Origin: Leucaena leucocephala
Lineage: Eukaryota; Streptophyta; Magnoliopsida; Fabales; Fabaceae
Length of the DNA stretch: 64,000 nt
Assembly: GCA_037074615.1 (NCBI GenBank)
Contig: CM073569.1
Coordinates: 4,160,001-4,224,000, forward strand
Reading direction: 5' to 3'
This document shows, piece after piece, positions 34,882 through 47,600 of this stretch (position 1 is its first letter; each line of letters starts with the position of its first letter). The notes below the pieces were generated by a model that worked only from the letters and a program-made list of their open reading frames with translations, ran no database searches and had not been told where the DNA came from. The translations under genes were made by a program, and so were the position numbers.

Positions 34882-37800
34882 ATCTCTCTCTGTGCTTTAA
34901 GGGTTTATTGTAATGGACGCTCCTTCCTTTGACTGGAGCCAAGTTGCATGCTAAACCCGACGCTCCCTGCTTTTATAAAATATGAAAGCTTTTTTAATAA
35001 ATTTATTTAAAAAGGAAAGGCGAAAAAAAAATCCATCTTTCTTCGACTTCCTTCTCTTTGATTCACCTTTACGCCGATTCTAACAAGTAATTAAAACTGT
35101 GTGTATTGGGGTTTTCAAAAACGGAACCGTAACAAGCATAAATTCCTTTCTCAAAAGTTACCTTACCGAAAGCTATCTATAACCCTCCAAAGAAATGGCC
35201 TCGGATCCTATCTCTCCCTTTGTAAAAGAAAAGCACAAGCCAATGCTCAAATTAGGCGAAAGTGAAACGGTACAGATTAGAAAATGGGCAATGGAGAATA
35301 CTACATAAAGGGGAGAATAGGGTTAAACCAAAATCGTATTTTTTTGGGGTATGTAATCGATTACCCAGAAAAGTTCGTAGATCTAAAAGAAAGAAAAATG
35401 AGTAGCTTTGGGAATATCAGAAAAAAAAAAAAAAGGAGGTCGAAGCTGAAGCATGTGACTGTGAGCAGTAGACAAATACCTGGGCAATGAATGAATCAAT
35501 GAAAATGAATTAATATAGTGAGAGTGATTTAGGATTTGGAAGATGGATGAGTAGAGATTTTGATTGATTGCAAGCTTTTAGATTAGAGCAGAGAGGAGTG
35601 ATGTGGAGGTCTGTCTGGTTTCATTTGGTGTTTTGTTTCCAATGCATTCGTTCGCTCTCTCTCTCTCTGTGGAGAGCTTTTTTCAAAACGGTCATGGCGT
35701 CGTATTATTATTCTTCTCTGATGGTATCTCTCACAAGAAATCTAGAAAAGAGGAATGGTGGTGATTAAAAAATAATAAAATCAACGGATTAATTGTGGGG
35801 AGAGTGCGCGGGCATGAGAGGAAGTTTGAATATAACGCTGAAATTCATGAGTAAAGAAGGGAATGCTGCGTGTGCATTGTACAGTACATTAATACGAAAT
35901 GAATTAGAGAGAATTGCAATGAGTTCCGTGAAATTGATGATAATTAATTAAAAAATAATAATTAAATAATCTCAATAAACTAAGGGTAACATATTTAAAT
36001 TATAAAAAGATATAATTATCTATAATAATAGGTTCCTTAGATAGGTGAGAAAGTTTATGTTTCATTGTAACAAGAGTAATTATATTTGTTTATAATTTAA
36101 ATATATTATTCCTAAATTTTTTAAAACTATTTAATTGTTTAATAATTTTAAAAAGATTATAATTAATTTTCTTTCATAAAACATCACTGAATTCTCCCAT
36201 GAACCTATCCCTCCGTTCTTCTTTGTCCATAAATACATTTATTATCCTTGTTATTATTATAATATTTTTTACTTATTTGTCTATGTTTCGAATCCTCATT
36301 TTTTTTAAATATATATTCTTCTAATTAAAATAATCATATTCTATATACTAGCAAGTATTAAATATGTGTATTTCTTTCAGCAATAATTTAAATATTATTT
36401 TGTCATATTATAAAAAATAAATCATTTTTTAATCCTCATTTTGTCTTTAAATACTTCCTCTGATTCCTTGTGTTGGGCACCTCTTCAAAGGAAATCAACT
36501 AGCCTCGTATAGGAGGAAGCCATCCGGTGGCTTATTAATTAACTTTTTTTAAAATATTATTTCTATTACAATTTATTTGGAAGAGGTCTTAAGTTTAATG
36601 TACTACATTCAGTCTAAAATATAGGTTATTTTTAACCACTTTACAAGGATTTACTAGATTAAAGAAGAGCAATTAACTCATTAAATTAATTTTAAATTAA
36701 GAAAAAATTTAACTTTAATTTACCCCTATTAAAAAATGCAATTAAAAAATAGGTAAAATTAATAAATAAGTATTGATTACTATAAGTGATTTATATTCTT
36801 AATGAAATAATTATTCTATAAGTGACTTATATTCTAGATGGGAGGGAATAATATTTTTCTATGCTACTAAACATAGAGAAAACTGAAAAAATATTTAGAG
36901 GGTTGATGAGTCAACCATCACTTTTTGATTATAATGAGATGGTTAGAAATGAATTTCCCTCCGAGTCCCTAGTCCCTTATAAGTCATTTTTAACATTTTT
37001 ATTGGAATCAATAAATGATTTATAAACAATGTTTCCTTTTTATGAGAATTACTATAAAGCGAGAGAAAGGGATTCAATCATCCAAAAGCCAAAAGTTCAA
37101 TAATAATTTATGAGCATATAATAACAAATTTTAATATAAAAAATAAAAATAAATTTATGATATTCACTTGTCAATTTTGTATAATTAAATCATTTTTTAA
37201 GATATTATAGTAATTCTTTCCCTTTTAGTTTTGTTTAAAAATCTTAATTAAATCATTTTTTTCTTGAATTAAAAATGATGTTTATTCAATATTTATTTTG
37301 GTTAAGAATATGTTCAGGCTTTCACAGAATATTTTAATCAAAAGAATTTAAATTGAACTGAGCAATTTTTCATTTCATAATATGTATGTGTGTTTTCTTC
37401 CTTTTTTTGGCAGATAAATATTCATATATTTCTAAACAAATTTATTCATGCCAAATAAGCAGTATTTATTGTATATCCTTTTTGCATACATAATTTACAT
37501 GTAAGTTTTTTGTTTATATCTTACACTTAAAGTAAAGTAAATTTTTTACCATTGGGTGATAATCAATAAGTACATCCTTGAAACTATTTTTAAACTATAA
37601 TTTTAATGAGGATTCTAAAAAATCATTTTATTATTAACTAAAAAATCACTTTAATGAGCAAAAATGCTTAGGAAAATTAGTTTATATTATTTACAAAAAA
37701 AGTTAAAGAGGTTTGATATAAATTTAAATTAAGATAAAATGAAAAAAAAAAACGGGTTCATTTAACATATGTACTCAAAAGGGAAGTATCGACTGAATAG

Positions 37801-38599
37801 TTTCAATTATTGATAATTTTTAACATTGTGTTCAGTTCATCCGAGAACAAATTTGATCAGATTTAAATGGGAGAATACATCCACTCAACCGCAATAAAGT
37901 GATATGAGATTCTTGTTTGATGGGACAATTTTTTTGTGACAATTAATAATTTCAGTGATTTATTAAAATTCCGTGATTATTATTTTTTAAAATAAGAATC
38001 CTTATTACATTAATATTATATCAAGAATAAAACATATCAAGTATCTATATATGCTTATATATATATATATATGAGTGGACATGTTTTTAAATTTGATAAA
38101 TGAATAAGATAGTTTCTCAATTGTAAATAATATAATTTAGGATAAAATAATATTCGATATATTTTTCAGATACATTTAGATTATAGATCTAGCACTAAAT
38201 AATATAATTTAGGGTAAAATAATATTCGATATATTTTCCTGATACATTTAGATTATAGATCTAGCACCTAGTTATATTAGTTTTTATTTACATTCAACAC
38301 TAGAATTAATATAGATATTATAGAATAAATATAGATTTCATTCATTAAATTAATATATAACTAAAACTAATTAATTTAGTTATTTATTTTTTAACTATAA
38401 AATTGACTAAAATTTGGAGAAAAATAAAATTTTTTAATTCACTGTAATTATTTAATCTAATTATATTAATTTAATATAAAATAATATAAAAAAATAAAAA
38501 TGCAATTCATCATTAAATTGAATACATAACCCCTAGATCACATATTCCTTTTTCCCAATAGAACAATAAAAAAATAATTGTAATAAAAAGAAAGCATCC
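34882..38599. other. FLP upstream region and AT-rich spacer
   Basis: The first kilobase contains the promoter and 5' UTR of the - strand MYB gene. A 37-codon open frame at 35195-35308 (+) has a good start context but no homology. A MITE-like segment lies near 36603-36847. The rest is AT-rich and I see no gene. A near-identical 55-60-base direct repeat, including GATACATTTAGATTATAGATC, occurs at about 38130-38190 and 38196-38262. Confidence 0.5.
36603..36847. mobile_element. Possible Stowaway-like MITE
   Basis: The left end has CATTCAGTCTAAAATATAGG. The right end, reverse-complemented, reads CTCCCATCTAGAATATAAG. The paired ends around an AT-rich core of about 245 bases fit a degraded Stowaway element; exact ends are unsure. 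Confidence 0.45.
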
Positions 38600-38671
38600 A
38601 TTTCCATTGTCTAATGGATAGGAGGGATGTCTTCTAAACTTTTGGTACAGGTTCAAATCCTATTGGACACA
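38600..38671 (+). pseudogene. trnR-UCU: Decayed plastid-type tRNA-Arg(UCU)
   Basis: 72 bases closely resembling chloroplast trnR-UCU. It has the D-arm stretch TTGTCTAATGGATAGGA, an anticodon loop CTTCTAA with TCT at 38633-38635, the T-arm GGTTCAAATCCTATTGG and a 3' end GGACACA. The acceptor stem (ATTTCCA against TGGACAC) has two mismatches and the anticodon stem is also imperfect, so the gene is probably dead. The close match to the plastid form suggests a small nuclear insertion of plastid DNA. I cannot see further plastid sequence around it. Confidence 0.75.
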
Positions 38672-39642
38672 AATTATTTACATATATATTTAGTATAATT
38701 TATAATATTAAACGTACTATAAATAAGTGTTAAAAAAATTAAAAAAATAATATTATATACTAAATGTATCATAAATAAAATTATAATATTAAATATAATT
38801 GAAAAATAACATCATAATATTAAATGTAATTTTATTATATAATTTATTATAATTTTTTTATATGTCTTTAATATATTGAAAATTGATCATATTTATAAAC
38901 TGATAATTGAGCATGTGCGTGTAAGTGTGTTGCCAGCTAAGCGTCACAACCATCTCTGAATCTTCCGTTGAAATTAAATAATATTAATGTCACGTGCTTT
39001 CTTCCATCTTTAGGGAGATAAAGCTCATGTTCATGTGAAGTTCTTCATTTTTAAGAAGCTTGTACCGATAAATAGTAGTCAATTCAAAAGTTTACATCGT
39101 TCAACACATTTCTAAAATTTAAATTTTTTAGGGCACAGAGACTCACTCATTAGGGGTAAGATGGGTTTTATGACTCAAATTAATATTTACATAATTATTT
39201 ATATAATACTCACTAATCTAATATTTACATTGATGATGGAATTTGGCCTACATTTTTATGGTTCATGAGATAAATTTTTATCAATTTGTTTTGTCAGAAA
39301 ATTCTTCATTAATTGAGCAAACTTTTATTAGCGGATTAAAATTTTAATAATGATATGTGTTGGCATATTTGAAGAAAATCCTTATAAAAAGGCATATTTA
39401 AAGAAATTGAATATCAACAACAGACATATATTATATATATATACTATCATTTTCTGTCATTGTTTTGTTTTGTTTTTTTTTCTTGCCAACTATTTGTTGT
39501 CATTGTTTAACTTATCATATTTTGTTGCTATTTTTTATGGATAAGTTGAGTATTAAGAGTTTGTTATGATAAAGACAAACATAACAATTCATAAGAACTT
39601 TGTAGGTTAATTTAAAAATAAAGTTTAATCAATGATATTAAT

Positions 39643-40064
39643 TAGAGGTGGTAAATTGAGTTGGGCCCGCCAAAATATAGCTGGTCGGGTTGAAAAAAAA
39701 AAGAGAGTCAATTTTAATGTGAATTTTTTTTATTTGCACCTGCCAACCCTCCAAAAAGCATGCTAACTTGTTAGGTTGATAGGTTAGTCCCTTCTTTAAT
39801 TTTATTATTTTATTTATTTTACATCCACTTTTAGTCTGACTCTGAGTCTTCTAAACTTAAATCTAACCTCTCATCTTATCGGCTCGTTATTATTTTAAAT
39901 TTTAGTATTATTTTAAATTTTGTGTTGAAAAGAAAGAAAAAAAGTGGGCTCATGTTGTTTAAATATTAACTAGCTAGGAGATGGGTATTTTTAACCCAAC
40001 CCGTCTACCCCCACCACCGTTAGCCAACTCGTTTTCGACGGGTTAATTCGTATTACCAGCTCTA
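39643..40064. mobile_element. hAT-like non-autonomous element
   Basis: A 422-base segment whose ends read TAGAGGTGGTAA and, reverse-complemented from the right, TAGAGCTGGTAA. They differ at one base and resemble the TAGAGCCGGTAA ends of the element at 24042. The subterminal parts carry TTGGGCCCGCC and CGACGGGTTAA. No clear 8-bp target duplication remains, so it is probably old. Confidence 0.6.
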
Positions 40065-40917
40065 ATTAGCCATGTTTATCTGTATAAAGTTTGAGTAATA
40101 AGTGGTGTTATTTATTTTATGATTTGCATACAGTATGATTTGTTTTATCTTATATATTTTATATTATTTTCTCAACTTTTAAAATTAAAATTATTAAAAG
40201 TAAATTAAAACGAGTTACAAAAGTTAATTAAATAGTTCGTGGTCATATCAATTTGCAAATTAACCCTTGAAAAGGTTAATTAGGATTGATCAATGATTAA
40301 AAATTTAAAATTCAACCATCCTAAAAAAAGTCAAACGTGTTGCTCATCACTCTTAATACTTTTTGTTTTGGCCAACGCTCATTACTCTTCATATTGTTGC
40401 AATATATAAAGAATTCATACCCCACAGCAAAATAAAATAAATGATTTTCCAAATAAGAAAAGTAACGTTATAAATTTTGAAAATTGAAAAAAAAATGATA
40501 AATGTGGACGGAAAAACAAAGTACTGAAATGCAATGAGAGCCCACACATTGAATTGGCCCTAACCCAATAATTTGTTTTATTTATGATAATTTTAAATTT
40601 TATAATTTATTCGTCAAATTCTGAAATGCCGTGGGCCTCAAAATAGCCGACCAGTAATAAATTAATCAATCTTAATCAATTTAAGCATGCTAAACAATTA
40701 GCCTTTTTTTTTAATTTTAAAAAAGTAGGCAATGAATATTCAATAGATCACCAATATAATCCACTAACATAGGAAACCACCTTGCTGTTCAAAATAGAAT
40801 TAGGAGCTAATAACCCTTATATGTGATTGTCCCAAACCTATGATGTTTTTTTAATTATTAATTAATAATAAATCATTGGTAACTGAAAAAAAAGGCGATA
40901 ACTACCAGTTCAACTGT

Positions 40918-40950
40918 GACACGTGGACAATACGCCGGTACGACACGTGG
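40918..40950. promoter_or_regulatory. Paired G-box/ABRE motifs
   Basis: GACACGTGG occurs twice in the same orientation, at 40918-40926 and 40942-40950, spaced 24 bases. Such paired ACGT elements bind bZIP or bHLH factors. No gene start is visible nearby. Confidence 0.4.
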
Positions 40951-42975
40951 TGAGTTGAGAAAAGGAGGAGCATGCATGAGTGAGTAATCCTGGTGAATGA
41001 AATGAAGCTTTTTTTTTTTTTTTGAATGTTGAAAAAATAGTGATTAGCCGAAAAAACTTAAAATATTAAAAAAGAGGAAAAAAGGGGAAGTAAGTGATGG
41101 GGGTGGAGCCCAAAATGGGAAAACTACACAAATGGACACCTCATTGGTGCCTGTCTATATCTCCCGCCAAAAGTGGCCTCTTGATTTAAAGTACCCAATG
41201 TCTCTCCTCACCCTCAAGTCAAATCCATATCCTTATAAATGTATTTATAAATAAATGATGGGGGGAAAATTAAGTCTTTTCAATCTCATAATCTAGAAAT
41301 TAAATAAAGAAAAGAAAAGAAAAGAAAATTTCAACGCATCGAATGAAAGTGAGACCATGACGTATAAAAGGGGTTGTAAATGAATGTTGACAAATTATCA
41401 TAATTTAAAAGTATATTTTTAATTGGGTATTTTCTATTTACATATAATATTTTAATCTTATTTATTATATAATGTATTTAATACCCTAATTTTTTTTTAG
41501 TGATTCCAGGCTTCAACTCCTAATTTTATTTATAATATATTTAGTATTATAAACTATAAATAAGATTATAGTATTATATATAATTGAAAAATAATATTAG
41601 GGGTATTGAATATAGAAATAATATTAGATGCTAAAATAATATTAAAGTGCTAAATGCTTTTCTTTTGCTTTTTTTAATATTTAGTCATATTGAAATAAGT
41701 GAATTAATATTAAAAAATACAAATAAAATTGCGCAGAATCTAATAAAATGCGTGGAGAGCCTGTTTTAAAAATATAAATATTTTATATGTATGATTTATG
41801 AATAATATTTTTTGAAGTTTTAAATATTTTATATCATAATCTGTTATAATGATGTAAAATAATTATAAAAAAGTACAACCATGATGATGAGGTTTAATTT
41901 ATTTTATTTGACTAGATTGCTGGCCATGTATTTCACAAGTAGCCTAATATTATATATTTTATAGGGTTAAAGGAAACTCTATTCCTAAAATATTGAACGA
42001 AATTGTCATCTTGAAGCAATTTTTAGAGCAAAATTCTCCCCAACATTTTAAAAATGGTACAATATAATGTCACCCAAAAATAATAGAAGTTCTATTAGAC
42101 AGTGTTAAAAACGTCAGATGGGTCCCACACAAGAATGCCACCTATGCTGTAGTGTTTCTTACCGTTACTCATCAACTGGAGAGGAGGCTAGATTATGAAA
42201 AGGCCTTCATTTTTTCATTTCATGAAAATCAAAATTATTAAAATTAAAGTACCAAAAATGCCACTTTCACACAACATAAGCCAGGTGGTTAGTATCCAGC
42301 AGAGCAGATTAATCATGGTCATCATGTAATTTAGTGACCATGAACTTGGTCCTTTCCCCTAATTTAGGTTACATCGCCAAGTCTCTGAAAAGTAAGGAGA
42401 GAAGTATGTTAGGCCAAAATATCTTTTATGATAATAATTAATTACATATCACTCTGTAATGGACGATAAAATTATATTAAAAATATGTTAGAATATTAAG
42501 TGCTATTAAAAAAATATTTTAAAATATAGAATAAACTATAAATTAATTTAAGATAATTGAGTGCTACTTAAAAAAATATATAGGAGGGTATTAGATGCAT
42601 TTTAAACCTATATTAATTTAATAATAATTAAGGAGTAAGTGGAAAATGTGAAACACACTGGTACGTTTCTTTTTTGGCATGCGAATGAAGCCCCATTACA
42701 TATAAAAGAGAGAACTTTTGAGAAAGAGGGGAATATGAAGGGGAAGCCCCAGCAAGATAGAAAAGGAAGAAGATGATGGCTCAGAAAAGAGCTCATTGAT
42801 GAGCAATATGGTAGTAATAAACCCTAGTTACGTCCACTAAAATATCAGAGTCGGTGCTGTTTTGTCCCACAAGCAGCCATCAATGACAGTAAATAACACC
42901 ACCCACATCAAAAACAAAGAACAAAGACCCACCCCCTCCCTCCCTCCCTCTATAAACCCTAAACCCATAAAGCTT

Positions 42976-42978
<3 letters not shown>

Positions 42979-43008
<30 letters not shown>

Positions 43009-43012
43009 GATC
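42979..43012. repeat. CT microsatellite in leader-like region
   Basis: Long CT repeat following a TATA-like CTATAAACCC about 28 bases upstream. This resembles a plant promoter and 5' leader, but no open frame of note follows. Confidence 0.8.
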
Positions 43013-44612
43013 TCTCTCAAAGTTTTTTCAAAAACACAACACAACGTGAACACACACACATGATTATATTATATATACGTATGAAAGCAAACATTGTTTC
43101 ATTTTCAAAAAGGGGAAAACTTTGCACCACCTTCTTCTCTCCTTCCATTATGCCATGAATTTGTCAATTTTCGGCTACTGATTGATGATCGTCCATGTTC
43201 ATGGGATGGGCACTTCGTCTTTGTTCCTTTCTTACTTGTCCGCTCTACCTACCTACAAAACCCTAGCTAGCTAGCTATCGCCTCCTCCTCTTCTTTTTTG
43301 ATTTTCAAATAATCAAACATATTGGTCATTATGTATTCACCCCGTAAAAGTTGATGTTGGTGAAACGCGTTAACACTCATCTTAATCTTTGACAAATCTC
43401 ACGCCTGCGACTAGTAGGACCCATTATTATTACATTAGTGCAAGAAACTATGAATAATAAGAATCCCCCCCCCCCCACACACACAAACTACAAGTCGTCC
43501 CGTGTTCATGTGTACAATGGAATGATTTAAAAAACGTTCAATCATATGGGGCCTAAAAACGGCGTCACGGTAGGGTTTTTGAATATAAATGGTCCTTAGC
43601 TATTCTAGATTTTGTTGATATGATATATGGCACATTCAGAGGGAGAGGAAAATGTTGGGTCCTTGTGGATTGGCATTAGTGCGACCATGAAGGCTCCTAC
43701 CTAAATTTATTGTTTTTTTTTTTGTGAGGTTTCATCGTAATTATAGTGATGGCCAAAGCTATGAACAGTAGGCAAAGTTAGGGGAAATTAATTAAATTGC
43801 ATTATTCAAGTTCAATTCAAAGTGGGCCCTTTGAAAAATAGACTCCTGGTTACTACGAACACCTTTAAATGCTACATGTGGCCAGTTTTGTGTGGACTTT
43901 TTCAGGAAATTTCTTGACTGGTCTACTTATTGATGAGTTGGCATTTTCCTAGCTAGCTAGCTCCACATTGAATGGTAAAAGAAAAGAAATGGCCTATTAG
44001 GCATAATTTCAATGGCTTTTTCCTTGCTAATTGATCGAAAGGCTTTAATCCTCAGGACTCGTTATTCATGATGTTAATTTGATCCATGTTTACATTAATC
44101 CCTTTATTGTTTCTCACTGCTTATCGATACTATTAATGAAACCCTTTTTTATAATGCATTGAAAAATATTAATTCCAATTAATGGTTGAAAATTAAGTAC
44201 TTGTTGGTTAGATGCTTACGAAGTAGTCTTATACTACCGATTTTGATCTTATTTATAAATCACTTTTAATATGTTTTACCAAGATAAAAATCTTGAAAGG
44301 GTTAATTGATACAATGGATCAAAACGTAATGCAAAATGAGCAGATCTAATATTACAAAATCTTGCCCAATTTATAGGGTTAGATCCCCAAAAATTTGTCG
44401 TGAGTTCCCTTTCATTTAGTTACAGCGTGAATGCATGTTCCTCTTTAATCAAACAAGAAAAGAAGAACATTTTAAGATATATATACAAATTAATGCAGAG
44501 ACATGATGATAGAGTACGACGTACAATATACCAGAAAAGTAGGAGACACAAGCAACGGTCAAGCAAGCCGGAGATTGATTAAGTTGGTAATATCCTCACA
44601 AGGTACACAGAG

Positions 44613-44613
<1 letters not shown>

Positions 44614-44657
<44 letters not shown>
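44614..44657. repeat. AT microsatellite
   Basis: An uninterrupted AT dinucleotide run of about 44 bases. Confidence 0.95.
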
Positions 44658-44659
<2 letters not shown>

Positions 44660-47600
44660 TGGTGTGGGTTGATGATGAGGGCGAAAAATTTAAAGCCAGA
44701 AATAATTAAAATTGAAATAATGCAGATCAATTATGTGAGTATAAAAAGAATATTATTATTATTAATGAAGGATAATGGGGAGAGAGCTTGGTGGAGATAG
44801 AGGCCCAAGTTCCCAAAGAGATTGATGCTTGATAAGAAAGAGTGGGGCTTATGCATCTTCTTTTCATAACACTTTCATCATGTCAAGCCTGAAACTGCCA
44901 CCCAATCATCAGCCCCACTTCTCTCCCTCTCTCTCTCTTTTGCGCAAGATTAGGGCAAAACAAAATTTTCTCGAGAAAAAGACACAACCTTACTACGTGG
45001 GGCTTCTTGTTTCTTCTCTCTCTCTCTCTCTAAACTCTATAATCTTAACTTCAAATTAAAAAGAAAACAAATGTGTAACTAGAAATGATTAACCCCTAAA
45101 TATTCAACGAGCTTATCATAACTTGATTGCCACCACCCACTTACTTGGTCTATTCTCGATTTGCCTATGTAACTTTGAAGGACTCTTTGTTCTTAAGCAC
45201 AATCCAATCACTTTCTACTTTTATATCTGGAAATGGATTTTCTTAATCTAAAGTGAGATTTTCAGTGTTTGTTTTTACAGGTCATACTAAAGTTTGCTTC
45301 AATGTTATTGCTTGCTGATATACATGAACTATGATGTTTGTGTTTAATTAGTACAGGAAATTAAATATGAAGTGAATTATTTCATATCTTTCAACTTCGC
45401 ATTGATGCTATAATAAAGTTAATTTGCTTTTAATTACTTGATCTTGTGGTTTCTGTTCATTTTGTCCAAATTCACGTACTCAATTCTTCTTTAGACCTTA
45501 TATATATATACAACTGGAAAAAGATATATTTTGATAATAATAAGATCTCTATATTCTTGACACAAATGGGTAAGTAATCATTCTCTTTCTTTAATTTTCT
45601 GAGTACAAAACAAAACCATAAAGCATGTGGGAAAAAAGGAGAAAAACATTTATATAAATAAAGTTAGCAAAGCCAATGAGAGAAACCCACAAATTAAAAT
45701 GGAAAGTTTGGTTTCAAAGCTACTTTATGTTTATTGATGATCTGGGGTTGCATGAATTAATATATATATATATATATATATATAATCAATCAAGGCACTT
45801 AAGTCTCAAACCATGATCCCCCAATTTTTACTTATTATTCTTACAGAGGATAAATTAAGGAAAAAGCAATATGTATATTAATTGCAAGGACAGCAACTTT
45901 CTTTAGCTGGTGAACTATGTTTAAATTTTAGCCAAAGTACAGATTAATTTCTCTTTATGTTTGTGCTTTGTCTTTTGACATTCAATTGGTCATCAAATAT
46001 AAGTTATTCAACCTACAACATAATAATCAATACTTTTTTCATTCTAAAGGATGCTATTAAGATTTGTTTAGGCCTCCTTTCATAATGCCCTTTTAGCTAA
46101 ATCAATTTGGATTTACAAAAGAAAGTGGACAAGAAGCTCCAAAAAGAAGGCTTGGAAAAAGACAGCATTTTACCCTACATATAAAGTTGTATTTCATTAC
46201 AAAATATTCTCAACAACCTTATCAAACAGTAGTACAAACACACATACACACAACTTGTTTCCTTTTATTTTTTTTCACAAGCAAAATTATAAGCACTTTT
46301 CATCTCATTTAATGTTTCATAATTCTAAAATGTCTAATTTCACTAATAAAATGAGAAAAAGATCCATTTAATTAGATAAGATAAATTTATAGTACAAAAA
46401 AATTTAAATGAGTTTGGTCCTCGGGGCTTACTAGGGCCAATAATAAGGTCCTTACAAGAAATTTATGGTACAACTTATCTCTAGGCTTAAAAAATATTTA
46501 CAGATTACCCACCAACAAAAGTCAACTTCTGACCAACTGAACTAACATTTGTTTGTAAGGATTGAATTTGCAAAAAATGAAAGAGGGTATAATCAATTTT
46601 GAATGTTTTGAATTTTTTTTTGAAAAAGTTAGATTAGAATGAATGTGAAATCCACTAATCTAAAGAGTTTTCCAGCAGCAAGACGAATTTAGCTGCTAAT
46701 ACAAACACAAAGCATGTCTCTGTCCCTACCCAAAACCCTCTTTTTCTTTGTATTTACAATTTTAAAATCAAAGATCAAAAGAAGAAAAAGAAAAAAGAAA
46801 ATTCTTTGGTTGATCCCATACGAAAGATAAACAGGAGCAACAAAGGCCCCACGTGTGGAACAGAAATTGAAGAAACTCAAATGCTATTATATCTATATAA
46901 ATATATACCTATTTTTAGCTTTATATGAATGTTGGGATTCATCTACTTGGGATTCCTACATTCTTGTGGGAACCACAACCAATTCTTTTTGATACTAAAG
47001 AGTCACCTTTTCAAGGCTCTGTGGGTTTGTTTTTCACTTCACTCACTTTTCTACCATACCACGCTCTCTCTATCAAAAGAAAAAGTTTTTTGGGAATCCT
47101 ATGCCCTCCCCTCCCTCCTCCTTCCTTATATTCCCCTAAGTTCAGCTCTTTTTTGCTGTGTCCCTTTTCAGATAACAAGATTCCCATCTCATTATTGCTC
47201 TCAAGAACTCTCTTGTGCTTCAAATTATATGTTGCCATTTTTATTATGTCACTGAGAAATACAGAAGCTTCTCTGCAGAAAAACCAGTATTGCAATGATA
47301 CATACAGTTATTTTGACACTGTGCCTTTATACTTATTGTGATTCAGAAATATCAGAATGCATGCTTTTTCCAAATTCAAATTCCAACAGTAGTGTCTTAG
47401 TAGTGGTCATGATACTGATAAATTTGAATTCAAATGCTACAATTTTTATTTGACTTGCAGCCCATTAAGGACTCTGCCATAACATTAAGGAAATCCATTA
47501 ACACTTGAGAGAACATATTATGTCATATCCCTGTCAATTTCAGAGTCTGAAATATATAATTAGCAAGGAGACACATGTAATAAATAAGTGGGGTCCCTTA

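Noticed and set aside
35195..35308. 37-codon frame with good start context upstream of FLP
   Set aside because: Short and without homology; lies in the upstream region of FLP on the opposite strand and could be chance.
46925..47341. 138-codon open frame on + strand
   Set aside because: No domain recognised, composition looks random, and it overlaps similarly long frames in another frame and on the opposite strand; no splice or promoter support beyond a TATA-like stretch.
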